64,000 nucleotides of DNA from Oscillospiraceae bacterium (GTDB lineage Bacteria > Bacillota > Clostridia > Oscillospirales > Ruminococcaceae), in contig JAJQIF010000009.1 in NCBI GenBank assembly GCA_021199355.1, positions 549,792 to 613,791 on the forward strand, written 5' to 3'. The position numbers and the translations under genes were made by a program. Below the pieces are notes generated by a model. The model was not told where the DNA came from. It did not search any database and saw nothing but the letters and a program-made list of their open reading frames with translations. Shown piece after piece: positions 35,027 through 43,327 of the stretch (position 1 is the first letter of the stretch; every line of letters begins with the position of its first letter).

Positions 35027-35056
35027 TCAATTCTTCTGCAATCAGAATTCAAATTA

Positions 35057-35812
35057 TCAGGTTGTTTCGAAACTGCTTGGATTATCTTCAACCTTAGCCA
35101 TGTATACCAAAATGGGCGAAAAATAATTATCCGGAATGTAGGACTTTCGGGATTTCAGAGTTATTTCACCACTCGATGCGAGTGGAAGACGGAAGGAGAA
35201 AACAAGACCACCGTCAGCATTATCGTCAACGATGATGTTGGTGTGGGCTTCGCGACAAAACTTGCCGACGACCGCCAAGCCGGTGTTACTATCCTTGTCG
35301 CAGAGACGTTTTTCAATTTCCTCAAGGTTCGCGCCATAGCCGTTATCCGAAACAATAACGGAAGCACTCCCTTTTAGCTTCGATATTTTAATCCTGATTT
35401 TACCGTTGTCGTTATCTACATTCCTGATAGCGTTTACTATAAGGTTCATCAGGCAGGAAGTAAGCCTGTCGGGGTCAGCTTCGACATAGATGCCATCCTC
35501 GATTTCGGCGATAAACTCAACAGAAGAACGCCTTAGCCTTGAACGGCAAACGTTAATCATATCATCAACCAGATCGGACAGGCAGAAAGAAACCGGCTTG
35601 TACTCGTCAAGCTTAGCCATTTCTTCGGTGTTGATGACAGCGGAAAGAACCTTGTAGCAAGATGACACAATCCTTGAGACAGTGTCTATTTCTTCATACA
35701 CATCGGCATCTTCGAGAGAGAGCTCCAGACGCTCGGCACAGGAGACTATCTCCATAAGATTGCTTCTTATGACAGTACATTCATGCTTGTTGAGCTCCAG
35801 CAATTCGTCCAC
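35057..35812 (-). CDS. Sensorless histidine-kinase-like protein (HATPase)
   Basis: 251 residues, no membrane segment and no sensor domain. Residues 1-80 are a helical dimerisation-like region with one His followed by Glu (NKHECTVIRSNL, His10) that could be the phospho-acceptor. Residues 90-215 are a GHKL ATPase: N box LMNLIVNAIRN near 125-135, G1 VSDNGYGAN near 155-163, then GLAVVGKFCREAH and GGLVFSFRLP. The G2 glycine loop is weak. GTG start with GGGAGGTG 8 bases upstream. Its promoter is preceded by two tandem 0A boxes, so Spo0A control is likely; no response regulator lies beside it. Candidate Spo0A kinase or phosphatase (inference). Confidence 0.75.
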   Translation of the reverse strand: MDELLELNKHECTVIRSNLMEIVSCAERLELSLEDADVYEEIDTVSRIVSSCYKVLSAVINTEEMAKLDEYKPVSFCLSDLVDDMINVCRSRLRRSSVEFIAEIEDGIYVEADPDRLTSCLMNLIVNAIRNVDNDNGKIRIKISKLKGSASVIVSDNGYGANLEEIEKRLCDKDSNTGLAVVGKFCREAHTNIIVDDNADGGLVFSFRLPLASSGEITLKSRKSYIPDNYFSPILVYMAKVEDNPSSFETT

Positions 35813-35864
35813 TGTGACACCTCCCGAAAATCACAATTTTTTGATATCAACCCTATTTGAAGAT

Positions 35865-35893
35865 ATCATATCACATTCTTGGAGAAAAGTAAA
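35865..35893 (-). promoter_or_regulatory. Promoter of the sensorless kinase gene
   Basis: Minus strand: -35 TTTACT (35893-35888), 17-nt spacer, -10 TATGAT (35870-35865). Confidence 0.6.
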
Positions 35894-35900
35894 GTTATAT

Positions 35901-35917
35901 TTCGACTTATTTCGACA
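35901..35917 (-). promoter_or_regulatory. Tandem 0A boxes (Spo0A binding site)
   Basis: Minus strand TGTCGAA-ATA-AGTCGAA: an exact 0A box and a 6/7 box, 10 bp apart, same orientation, 7 bases upstream of the -35. The same geometry (box, 3 bases, box) is bound by a Spo0A dimer at the B. subtilis abrB promoter. Confidence 0.7.
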
Positions 35918-35995
35918 GTACCCGACATCTCAGTCTTCCTTATCTGTCACCACTTTTATTATTCTATGTTTTCAAGAATATATTCGTACTTATAG

Positions 35996-36031
35996 AAAAT
36001 GCCGTCCCCAATGTGAGAACGGCATTTTTAA
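35996..36031 (-). terminator. Terminator of the GH130 gene
   Basis: Stem AAATGCCGTTCTCACA / GGGGACGGCATTT (GCCGTtCtc paired with gGgGACGGC) followed on the minus strand by TCTATAAG; 17 bases after the stop codon. Confidence 0.7.
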
Positions 36032-36047
36032 CTTATTCGGATAGATA

Positions 36048-37073
36048 TTATCTTCTTCCGATTTCGAGCTCAGCAGGACCCGCATTGTCATGGTCAATAA
36101 TATACTTGACGAGGTCGTCAACCTGAGTGAAAGCAAGACCAACATAGCTGTCGGCACAACCATAGTAGATTGCCATCTTGCCGGTTTCGGCATCCTGAAG
36201 TGTAGCACACGGGAAAGCAACGTTCGGAACGAAGCCTCTCTCCTCGTACCACTCCTCGGGAGTGAGAAGATAAGTGGAGCAACGGTGAATAACCTTGGAA
36301 GGCTCATCAATATCGAGGATCGCTCCGCCGATGGAATAAACGAAGCCGTTGCAGGTGTTGGCAACACCGTGATAAATGAGGAGCCAGCCCTCGGAGGTCT
36401 CAATCGGAACTGCGCCTGCACCAATCTTGGTTCCTTCCCACCAGTTGTTGTAGGAGATGCCCATTACATGGCGGTGATGTCCCCAGTATTCCATATCATA
36501 GCTCTCGGAGAGGAAGATATCGCCGAAGGGAGTATGACCGGAGTCGCTCGGACGAGAAAGAAGCATATACTTGCCGTTGATCTTTCTCGGGAAGAGAACG
36601 CCGTTTCTGTTGAACGGAAGGAAGGGATTTTCGATTCTTGTGAAGGTCTTGAAGTCGGTGGTCTTGGCGATACCAAGGGTTGCACCGTAGCCGTCCTGGC
36701 ACCAGATCATGTAGAAGGTGTCTTCAATCTTGAGGAGTCTCGGATCATACATATAGGCGGGCATGAAGGGCTTGCCTTCCTCGTCTACGAAGTTGATTCT
36801 GTCATTCTCAAATTCCCAGTGAATAGCGTCATCGCTATAGCCGAGATAGAGGAACGGTACACCGTTGATTGATTCAGCTCTGAATACTCCGACAAAACGT
36901 CCACCGTAGGTAACTACGGAGCTGTTGAATATTCTTGCAATTCCCTCAATCGGGTTTCTGCCGATGATTGGGTTTTCTGTGTATCTCCATACGGGGAGAT
37001 TGTAATTTTCCGGCTTATCCTGCCAAGGAATATTGGGGAGATTTTCGCCGTTTATAATCTTTACCTTGTCCAT
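36048..37073 (-). CDS. GH130 beta-mannoside phosphorylase
   Basis: Phosphorolytic enzyme that cleaves beta-1,4-linked mannosides to mannose-1-phosphate. 341 residues of five-bladed propeller sequence: NPIIGRNP near 36, ARIFNSSVVTYGGRFVGVFR near 47-66, YDPRLLKIEDTFYMIWC near 108 with the catalytic-type Asp, R-K-xGKYMLLSRPSDSGHTPFGDIFLSES near 165-190, and HGVANTC near 235. Length and lack of a long N-terminal extension fit GH130_2 (mannooligosaccharide phosphorylase) better than GH130_1, but subfamily is inferred. Cytosolic. Monocistronic, promoter at 37137-37165. Confidence 0.88.
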   Translation of the reverse strand: MDKVKIINGENLPNIPWQDKPENYNLPVWRYTENPIIGRNPIEGIARIFNSSVVTYGGRFVGVFRAESINGVPFLYLGYSDDAIHWEFENDRINFVDEEGKPFMPAYMYDPRLLKIEDTFYMIWCQDGYGATLGIAKTTDFKTFTRIENPFLPFNRNGVLFPRKINGKYMLLSRPSDSGHTPFGDIFLSESYDMEYWGHHRHVMGISYNNWWEGTKIGAGAVPIETSEGWLLIYHGVANTCNGFVYSIGGAILDIDEPSKVIHRCSTYLLTPEEWYEERGFVPNVAFPCATLQDAETGKMAIYYGCADSYVGLAFTQVDDLVKYIIDHDNAGPAELEIGRR

Positions 37074-37136
37074 TTTTTGCTCTGTCCTTTCGGTCTGATT
37101 TCAGAATTTATATCCCCTTCGGGCTTCTGCAAAATT

Positions 37137-37165
37137 ATTATATCACAGGCTCTCTGACATTTCAA
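37137..37165 (-). promoter_or_regulatory. Promoter of the GH130 gene
   Basis: Minus strand: -35 TTGAAA (37165-37160), 17-nt spacer, -10 TATAAT (37142-37137) preceded by TGA (extended -10). Confidence 0.7.
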
Positions 37166-37292
37166 GGGGTGATTATCATTTTCTTTTGAATTGTCAGATA
37201 GCACACTGTGAGACTTGACTTTGAGGTCAATGTATGTTAAATTTGATGATAAGGCACATTTCCCGGAACAAAATGAATGGAGTACTTTTAAA

Positions 37293-38315
37293 ATGAGTAA
37301 CAGGAAGAAGTTTATCGAAAGCTGTGAGATGCTTGAACACAAGATCTATATGCTCGGCGGATATGAGCAAAAGGTTCTGATAGAAGGAAAGAAAGCGGAC
37401 AATCCGCTCGTTATATATCTCCACGGCGGTCCCGGCAACCCGATTCCGTTCGGCGAAGGCTGTAGTGGTCTCTTCCCAGACCTCGAAGAAAAATGCACGA
37501 TGGTCTATTGGGATCAGCTCGGTTGCGGCATCAACGACGCAGAGCTTGACGATTCCATTTGCATAGAAAGCTATGTCAATATGGCATCAGACTTGATAAA
37601 AGCATTGCATAAAGACTATCCCGACAACAAGATTTGTCTTTTCGGTGTTTCATGGGGTTCGGTACTGGCGGCGAGATGCGCTATCGAAGTTCCTGAACTT
37701 CTGGATAAAGTGATGGTATACGGTCAGATCACTAAGGAACTTTTCTTCAACGATGAGGTTTTCTCGGCTCTTGAGAAGAACGTTTCAAATATGAACAAGA
37801 ACGAGCTCGAAACTTACGAAAGAGTGAAGAAGAGCACCGTTCCGAGAACCGATTCCGACATTGCCGACATGGGAAATCTGATCAAGAAGTGCACCGACGG
37901 CTATCACAACCCGAACGGCGGAAAAACTCCCGTCGGGAAGTTTGTTGTCGGAATGCTCACAAGCCCGGACTATCATCTTAAAGACTTCAAGGCTGTTTTC
38001 GACAACGGCACCCACCGCAAGCCGATTATAATCCGTCAGCTCATGGACGTTGATATGAGAGACACTCTTGCAAAAATCAGGCTCCCCTACCTCATTGTGC
38101 AGGGAAGCTCAGATCTTGTTACGTCGACAAATACGATAAGAGACTATCTCAACGAATGTCCGAATGAGCATATCAGATTCAAAGTTATTCCGAATTCGGG
38201 ACATATGCCGAGCGGAGAAGCGATGCAGTATCTGATGGACGAGGGCATGAATTTCCTGTCGGAGGAAATTGCCGTCAACTGTCAGACTTATCCGGCTTCT
38301 TCCGAAGCTTCATAA
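37293..38315 (+). CDS. Proline iminopeptidase-like alpha/beta hydrolase
   Basis: 340 residues. The HGGPGNP motif near residue 45 is the oxyanion signature of S33 proline iminopeptidases; nucleophile Ser in FGVSWGS near 118, acid Asp in QGSSDLVTS near 275, His in NSGHMPSGE near 306. Released substrate not readable; peptidase or ester hydrolase. The ATG at 37293 is chosen with GGAG 10 bases upstream; an earlier in-frame TTG adds 26 residues with no support. Its last 41 bases overlap the end of the convergent MFS gene. Confidence 0.85.
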   Translation: MSNRKKFIESCEMLEHKIYMLGGYEQKVLIEGKKADNPLVIYLHGGPGNPIPFGEGCSGLFPDLEEKCTMVYWDQLGCGINDAELDDSICIESYVNMASDLIKALHKDYPDNKICLFGVSWGSVLAARCAIEVPELLDKVMVYGQITKELFFNDEVFSALEKNVSNMNKNELETYERVKKSTVPRTDSDIADMGNLIKKCTDGYHNPNGGKTPVGKFVVGMLTSPDYHLKDFKAVFDNGTHRKPIIIRQLMDVDMRDTLAKIRLPYLIVQGSSDLVTSTNTIRDYLNECPNEHIRFKVIPNSGHMPSGEAMQYLMDEGMNFLSEEIAVNCQTYPASSEAS

Positions 38316-39471
38316 GCGCAAGACAGCAAACTATAAGCACTATCGGGAAGACCATTGCGGCGGAAAGCCCGGTTTTCAGACTGTCGCCATTGAGTCCGGA
38401 AACAAATCCAACAAGAGTTGGACCGCTTGTACATCCGACATCTCCGGCGAATGCAAGAAGTGCAAAAAGCGCAGTCCCGCCCTTCGGAAATTCAGCGGAA
38501 GCCAAACTGTAAACTCCGGGCCACATCACTCCGACGGAAAGCCCACAAAGCGCACAGCCCAGAAGCGACAGAAGCGGCAATGGCGAAAGCACCGTGAGAA
38601 GATACGAAATCACGCAAAGGGTTGCGCTTCCTATCATAACCGGAAGTATATCGACTTTGTGAGAAATCTTTGAGTTTGCAACTCTCGCTATTCCCATAAG
38701 AACCGCGAAGAGGCACGGTCCGGCTAAATCTCCCATTGCCTTTGAAACCCCGAGACCGCTTTCGGCAAACGCAGACGACCACTGGCTCATCGCAAGCTCA
38801 CTCGCCCCAGCACATAGAATCATCACTATGAACAGTATGAATATCTTTGATGAGAACAGGTCACGGATTTTCATTGAGCTTCCGTCTTCGGTAAGGGTTT
38901 CAATCGGCACCTGAGTGAACAGGAAAGCGTTCACAGCGGGAAGAACCGCCCAGATACAGCACATTATCCTCCAGTTTTCGATTCCGAAAACGCTGAAAAA
39001 TATCGTTGAGACAAGGATGACCAGAACAGCTCCCCAACAGTAGAACGAGTGAAGAAGGCTCATTGCGGATGCCTTATCATCAGTCGGGCAGGCTTCAACA
39101 ATCGGGCTTATCAGAACTTCTATGAGTCCCCCACCGACAGCGTAGATTATGACTGAGATTAGAAGTCCTATGTAGGCATTCGGAAGAATTGTCGGGAGAA
39201 AAGCAAGCATCAGAAGCCCCACCGCCGAGAAGACATGTGCGGCAACGATGCAAGTCCTATAACCAAGCTTGTCAATAATCTTGGTGCTGAGTAAATCGAC
39301 TATCAGCTGTGTGAGAAAGTTAAGCGTTGTGATAAGTGTTATCTGACTTACTGATATTCCGAATTCACTGCTGAAGGTCACAAAAAGAAGCGGAGCAAAC
39401 AGGTTTACCACCGCTTGGGTTATGTATCCGACGTACGAACAACGAATTGTGCTTTTATAGCTGAGTTTCAT
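38275..39471 (-). CDS. Major facilitator superfamily transporter
   Basis: About 398 residues with 12 predicted membrane segments. Start at ATG 39471 (MKLSYKSTIRCSYVGYITQAV), with GGGAG upstream. The first half carries DKLGYRT (loop 2-3 MFS motif, near 62) and MSLLHSFYCWGAVLVIL near 136, a pattern seen in sugar-type MFS carriers; substrate not determinable. Convergent with the hydrolase gene and overlapping it by 41 bases. It lies 56 bases past the DtxR-family gene, which points the same way, so metal-linked expression is possible but unproven. Confidence 0.88.
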   Translation of the reverse strand: MKLSYKSTIRCSYVGYITQAVVNLFAPLLFVTFSSEFGISVSQITLITTLNFLTQLIVDLLSTKIIDKLGYRTCIVAAHVFSAVGLLMLAFLPTILPNAYIGLLISVIIYAVGGGLIEVLISPIVEACPTDDKASAMSLLHSFYCWGAVLVILVSTIFFSVFGIENWRIMCCIWAVLPAVNAFLFTQVPIETLTEDGSSMKIRDLFSSKIFILFIVMILCAGASELAMSQWSSAFAESGLGVSKAMGDLAGPCLFAVLMGIARVANSKISHKVDILPVMIGSATLCVISYLLTVLSPLPLLSLLGCALCGLSVGVMWPGVYSLASAEFPKGGTALFALLAFAGDVGCTSGPTLVGFVSGLNGDSLKTGLSAAMVFPIVLIVCCLALMKLRKKPDKSDS

Positions 39472-39550
39472 AAAAATCTCCCTGTTTTTTTGCAAAGTTA
39501 TGTCCCGTTTTTGAAGCGGGACATTTTTTTATAAATTTTGAATTATAGCT

Positions 39551-39937
39551 TTACCACTCAATTCCGGTAATGCCATACCCGGCAGCAAATTCCTTGATTG
39601 CCGCAAAAGAAGTGTCACTGATATCGTGCTCCATTTTGCAAGCATCGTTCTGTGCGGTTTCCTCGTCAACGCCAAGCTTGACAAGAATCTTCGTAAGTAC
39701 GGTACGGCGCTCGTAAATTTTCTCAGCAACCTCGAGCCCGGCATCGGTAAGAGAAAGATAGCCGTCTTTATCCACAGTGATATACATTCCGTTTTTGAGA
39801 AGCCCGACAGCACGACTTACACTCGGCTTTGAAAATCCCATATACTCGGCAACGTCCAGTGAACGGACATATCCCTTCTGATGCGAGAGTATATATATAG
39901 TCTCAAGATACATTTCACCTGACTCTGCAAGATGCAT
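39551..39937 (-). CDS. DtxR/MntR family metal-dependent repressor (short form)
   Basis: 128 residues: winged helix with recognition helix DVAEYMGFSKPSVSRAVGLLKNG (about 28-50), wing YLSLTDAG, then the metal-binding dimerisation helices with the Glu/Asp/Cys/His ligands in EETAQNDACKMEHDISD near 91-107. There is no SH3-like third domain, as in MntR. Adjacent feo genes and DtxR-like palindromes argue for Fe(II) sensing. AAGGAGG precedes the ATG; promoter TTGCAT-17-TATTAT at 40012-39984. Confidence 0.9.
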   Translation of the reverse strand: MHLAESGEMYLETIYILSHQKGYVRSLDVAEYMGFSKPSVSRAVGLLKNGMYITVDKDGYLSLTDAGLEVAEKIYERRTVLTKILVKLGVDEETAQNDACKMEHDISDTSFAAIKEFAAGYGITGIEW

Positions 39938-39983
39938 TCCGACTCCTCCTTATGAATCGTAATATTTTGCTTTTCACACATCT

Positions 39984-40012
39984 ATAATAACATCACAGAG
40001 CAAAAAATGCAA
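39984..40012 (-). promoter_or_regulatory. Promoter of the DtxR-family gene
   Basis: Minus strand: -35 TTGCAT (40012-40007), 17-nt spacer, -10 TATTAT (39989-39984). No palindrome overlaps it; the nearest is 47 bases upstream. Confidence 0.6.
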
Positions 40013-40058
40013 GGGGAAGATGAATTTTTGAGCCTTAAAAATTATGCACAATTTTGCT

Positions 40059-40074
40059 GTTAGCTTAGGCTAAC
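40059..40074. promoter_or_regulatory. DtxR-type operator, copy 1
   Basis: GTTAGC-TTAG-GCTAAC, followed by CT, resembling the DtxR/IdeR operator with its TTAGG...CCTAA half sites. Lies between the divergent dtxR-like and feoA genes. Confidence 0.65.
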
Positions 40075-40118
40075 CTCTTGTGAATCCTGCCGAATGTGAA
40101 AAAATCGGGAAAAAGATA

Positions 40119-40147
40119 TTGACAAAAACTCGAAAATGAGCTATCCT
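40119..40147 (+). promoter_or_regulatory. Promoter of the feo operon
   Basis: -35 TTGACA (40119-40124), 17-nt spacer, -10 TATCCT (40142-40147). The start would fall near 40154, just before operator copy 2. Confidence 0.7.
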
Positions 40148-40157
40148 ATATAAGGGC

Positions 40158-40175
40158 GGTTAGCTCGAGCTAACC
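40158..40175. promoter_or_regulatory. DtxR-type operator, copy 2 (perfect 18-bp palindrome)
   Basis: GGTTAGCTCGAGCTAACC, perfectly symmetric, placed at about +4 to +21 of the feo transcript, where a bound repressor would stop initiation or clearance. Confidence 0.75.
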
Positions 40176-40220
40176 TCAAAATATCGTTTTATGTGGATAT
40201 TACAACAAGAGGTGACATAT

Positions 40221-40433
40221 ATGATTCCTTTGCCGATGGCAGATGTCGGGGAAGAATGTGTGATAAAAAAAGTAAACGGTGTGCCGGACGTAAAATCCCA
40301 TCTTGAGGATCTGGGATTTGTTCCGGGAGCGGTAATAACAATCGTAACCGTCATGGGCGGTAACGTAATAGTCAACGTCAAGGATTCCAGAATCGCAATA
40401 AGCGAAGAGCTGGCAAGAAAAATCATGGTTTGA
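40221..40433 (+). CDS. feoA: FeoA domain protein, first copy
   Basis: 70-residue SH3-like FeoA, thought to regulate or assemble the FeoB ferrous iron transporter. MIPLPMADVGEECVIKKVNG, then LEDLGFVPGAVITIVTVMGGNVIVNVKDSRIAISEELARKI, the usual fold. ATG at 40221 follows GAGGTGA by 8 bases; an earlier in-frame codon adds 10 residues and is not supported. First gene of the feo operon; a second FeoA follows 35 bases on. Confidence 0.92.
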   Translation: MIPLPMADVGEECVIKKVNGVPDVKSHLEDLGFVPGAVITIVTVMGGNVIVNVKDSRIAISEELARKIMV

Positions 40434-40468
40434 AATTATAATTCAAATATTACAAGGAGGTATGTCAG

Positions 40469-40690
40469 GTGAAAACGCTCAGAGATGTAAAAATCGGCGA
40501 AACCTGCACGGTTGTAAAGCTTCATGGCGAGGGTGCCGTGAAACGTCGCATCATGGACATGGGCATTACAAAAGGTGTTGAAGTTTACGTTCGAAAGGTT
40601 GCCCCTCTCGGTGATCCGGTCGAGATAACTGTCAGAGGCTACGAGCTTTCCATAAGAAAAGCCGACGCTGAAACCATCGAAGTTCAGTAA
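40469..40690 (+). CDS. feoA: FeoA domain protein, second copy
   Basis: 73 residues: TLRDVKIGETCTVVKLHGEGAVKRRIMDMGITKGVEVYVRKVAPLGDPVEITVRGYELSIRKADAETIEV, a standard FeoA. GTG start 8 bases after AAGGAGG; an out-of-frame ATG in between is ignored. Two FeoA copies before FeoB are common in Clostridia. Confidence 0.93.
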   Translation: MKTLRDVKIGETCTVVKLHGEGAVKRRIMDMGITKGVEVYVRKVAPLGDPVEITVRGYELSIRKADAETIEVQ

Positions 40691-40728
40691 ACATTTGGGG
40701 AGTAATTCCCCATTATTTAAATCATTCG

Positions 40729-40774
40729 ATTAGCCTACGCTAATAAGCCTGAGCTAACTCTCAGAAAAGGCTAA
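40729..40774. promoter_or_regulatory. DtxR-type operator cluster before feoB
   Basis: ATTAGC-CTAC-GCTAAT (40729-40744) is a full palindrome; degenerate half sites GCTAAC (40753-40758) and GGCTAAT (40769-40775) follow. A small stem GGGGAGTAATTCCCC (40697-40711) lies just upstream. Confidence 0.6.
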
Positions 40775-40795
40775 TCAGAGGAGAGGAATTATCAC

Positions 40796-43306
40796 ATGGA
40801 TAAGGAAATAAGAATTGCCCTTGCGGGTAATCCGAACTGCGGTAAAACTACGCTGTTCAACGCCCTGACCGGTTCCAACCAATTTGTCGGAAACTGGCCC
40901 GGCGTAACTGTTGAAAAGAAGGAAGGAAAGCTCAAAAAGCACGATGGCGTTATCATCACCGACCTTCCGGGTATCTATTCGCTTTCTCCCTATACCCTCG
41001 AAGAGGTTGTAGCGAGAAACTATCTCATCAATGAGCGTCCGGATGCCATCCTGAATCTGGTTGACGGAACAAACCTTGAAAGAAACCTTTACCTGACAAC
41101 CCAGCTCACCGAGCTCGGAATCCCTGTTGTCGTTGCCGTCAACATGATGGACATTGTCAGAAAGAACGGCGACAAGATTAATCTTAACGAGCTTTCCAAG
41201 CAGTTAGGTTGCAAGGTTCTTGAAATGTCAGCTCTCAAGGGCGACGGTGTTATGGAAGCCGCTGAAGCGGCTCTGGATGCCGCAAAGAATGCGAAGACCG
41301 TTCCGATGCACACATTCTCAGGTCCTGTTGAGCATGCTATCGCTCACATCGAGGAAGCGGCTGTACATAATCTTCCCGAAGAGCAACAGCGTTGGTATGC
41401 AATCAAGATTTTCGAAAGAGACGAAAAGGTTCTTGAGCAGTTGAAGCTTGATTCTGGAGTTCTCTCACATATCGAAGCGGACATCGTTGCCGCCGAGAAA
41501 GAGCTTGACGATGACGCTGAATCCATTATCACAAATGAAAGATACGTCTATATCGGCTCCATAATCAAGTCCTGCCATGTCAAAAAGAATGCAGGAAGCC
41601 TTACCGTTTCGGATAAGATTGACAAGGTTGTCACCAACCGCTGGCTTGGTCTTCCGATATTTGCGGTTATCATGTTCCTGGTTTACTACATTTCTATGGT
41701 CACCGTCGGTGCGGCGGCTACCGACTGGGCTAACGACGGGCTCTTTGGTGACGGCTGGCATCTCTTCGGAATCGGAAGCTCAGCATACAATGAAGATGCC
41801 GAAGAATACGGAAATTCGCCCGACATCGTTCTTGCATTTGCAGACGAAGACAGCGGTCTCGAAGATATTCTCGATACTGAGAGCGAAGACTTCAATGCCG
41901 CTGTAGCAAAAGCTGAAGTAAATGCACTCGTTGCATCTGTTGACTCTTCCGCTACCGCAGAGTACGAAGTGGAAGACGAAGAGACACTTGCGGTTGAAAC
42001 CGAAGTCGCCACATATGAAGATTTGGTTGCGGCGGCTGAGATACTTGAAAAGTATGAATATGCAGAACCTGACCCTGCTGATTATGGCGTCTGGGTTCCG
42101 GGTATTCCGGTTCTGATTGAAAGCGGACTCGACGCTATCAACTGCGCTGACTGGCTAAAGGGACTTATCCTTGACGGTATCGTCGCCGGTGTCGGAGCAG
42201 TCCTCGGATTCGTTCCTCAGATGCTTGTTCTGTTCCTCTTGCTTGCTTTCCTTGAGGCTTGCGGATACATGGCAAGAATTGCATTCGTCCTCGACAGAAT
42301 CTTCCGCAGATTCGGTCTTTCCGGTAAGTCGTTCATCCCGATTCTTATCGGTACAGGTTGCGGAATTCCGGGAATCATGGCTTCTCGAACGATTGAAAAC
42401 GAGCGCGACAGACGTATGACTATCATGACCACAACCTTCATCCCCTGCGGTGCCAAAATGCCGTTCATCTCGATGATGGCGGGTGCTATCTTCGGTGGCT
42501 CTCCGGTAATCGCAGTCGGTGCATACTTCCTTGGTATGGCGGCAATAATCGTTTCAGGTATCATGCTCAAGAAGACAAAGATGTTTGATGGAGACCCGGC
42601 GCCGTTCGTTATGGAGCTCCCCGCTTACCATATGCCGACACTCGGAAATGTCCTGAGATCCATGTGGGAGCGTGGCTGGTCCTTCATCAAGAAGGCAGGC
42701 ACAATCATCCTCCTCTCGACAATCGTTATCTGGTTCACATCCTTCTTCGGATGGGCGCCCGACGGCTTCAGAATGCTTGCTGAGGAAGAAATGGAATACA
42801 GCATCCTGGCTAAGATAGGTTCTCTCGTTGCCTGGATATTCGCTCCTCTTGGCTGGGGCAACTGGCAGGCGGCTGTTGCGGCTGTCACAGGTCTTGTCGC
42901 AAAGGAAAATATCGTCGCTACTATGGGTATTCTCTATGCAGGAGAGAGCTCCGCATATGCTTCTATTGCGGCGGCGTTCACAACCGTTTCCGGACTTTCG
43001 TTCCTCATCTTCAACCTACTCTGCGCTCCCTGCTTCGCGGCTATGGGTGCCATCAAGCGCGAGATGAACAACACAAAGTGGTTCTGGTTTGCAATCGGAT
43101 ATGAATGCGGATTCGCTTATGCAATCGCTCTCATCGTAAATCAGCTCGGAAACCTCTTCACCGGCGCTTTGTTCGCAAGCGGAACCGTAATGGGAGTTGT
43201 AAACGTTATATCCCTCATCGTAGCGGTTGCTCTTATAGTACTTATGGTCTACATGCTTGCCAAGCCATATAAGCCGGCTGAAAAGCTCACTGTCAGTGCA
43301 AAATAA
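40796..43306 (+). CDS. feoB: Ferrous iron transporter FeoB
   Basis: Membrane Fe(II) importer with an N-terminal GTPase. 836 residues. G1 GNPNCGKTTLFN (10-21), G2 region around TVEKKEG, G3 DLPGIYSLS near 60, G4 VNMMD near 118, helical GDI domain to about 275. The first membrane helix is near 285-305, and the Gate motifs follow (GFVPQMLVLFLLLAFLEACGYMARIAF near 465; PCGAKMPF near 555). Between them, residues 311-431 form an unusually long acidic outer loop. AGGAGAGG precedes the ATG. Preceded by DtxR-type operators. Confidence 0.96.
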   Translation: MDKEIRIALAGNPNCGKTTLFNALTGSNQFVGNWPGVTVEKKEGKLKKHDGVIITDLPGIYSLSPYTLEEVVARNYLINERPDAILNLVDGTNLERNLYLTTQLTELGIPVVVAVNMMDIVRKNGDKINLNELSKQLGCKVLEMSALKGDGVMEAAEAALDAAKNAKTVPMHTFSGPVEHAIAHIEEAAVHNLPEEQQRWYAIKIFERDEKVLEQLKLDSGVLSHIEADIVAAEKELDDDAESIITNERYVYIGSIIKSCHVKKNAGSLTVSDKIDKVVTNRWLGLPIFAVIMFLVYYISMVTVGAAATDWANDGLFGDGWHLFGIGSSAYNEDAEEYGNSPDIVLAFADEDSGLEDILDTESEDFNAAVAKAEVNALVASVDSSATAEYEVEDEETLAVETEVATYEDLVAAAEILEKYEYAEPDPADYGVWVPGIPVLIESGLDAINCADWLKGLILDGIVAGVGAVLGFVPQMLVLFLLLAFLEACGYMARIAFVLDRIFRRFGLSGKSFIPILIGTGCGIPGIMASRTIENERDRRMTIMTTTFIPCGAKMPFISMMAGAIFGGSPVIAVGAYFLGMAAIIVSGIMLKKTKMFDGDPAPFVMELPAYHMPTLGNVLRSMWERGWSFIKKAGTIILLSTIVIWFTSFFGWAPDGFRMLAEEEMEYSILAKIGSLVAWIFAPLGWGNWQAAVAAVTGLVAKENIVATMGILYAGESSAYASIAAAFTTVSGLSFLIFNLLCAPCFAAMGAIKREMNNTKWFWFAIGYECGFAYAIALIVNQLGNLFTGALFASGTVMGVVNVISLIVAVALIVLMVYMLAKPYKPAEKLTVSAK

Positions 43307-43327
43307 TAAACTAATGAGGTGTTTATA

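Noticed and set aside
35057-35812. Anti-sigma factor SpoIIAB/RsbW-type kinase
   Set aside because: Has a helical His-bearing N-terminal half and no neighbouring sigma factor or anti-anti-sigma gene; a minimal histidine kinase fits better.
40697-40711. GGGGAGTAATTCCCC as a terminator between feoA and feoB
   Set aside because: Stem of only 5-6 bp and no T-run; feoA and feoB are probably cotranscribed in part.
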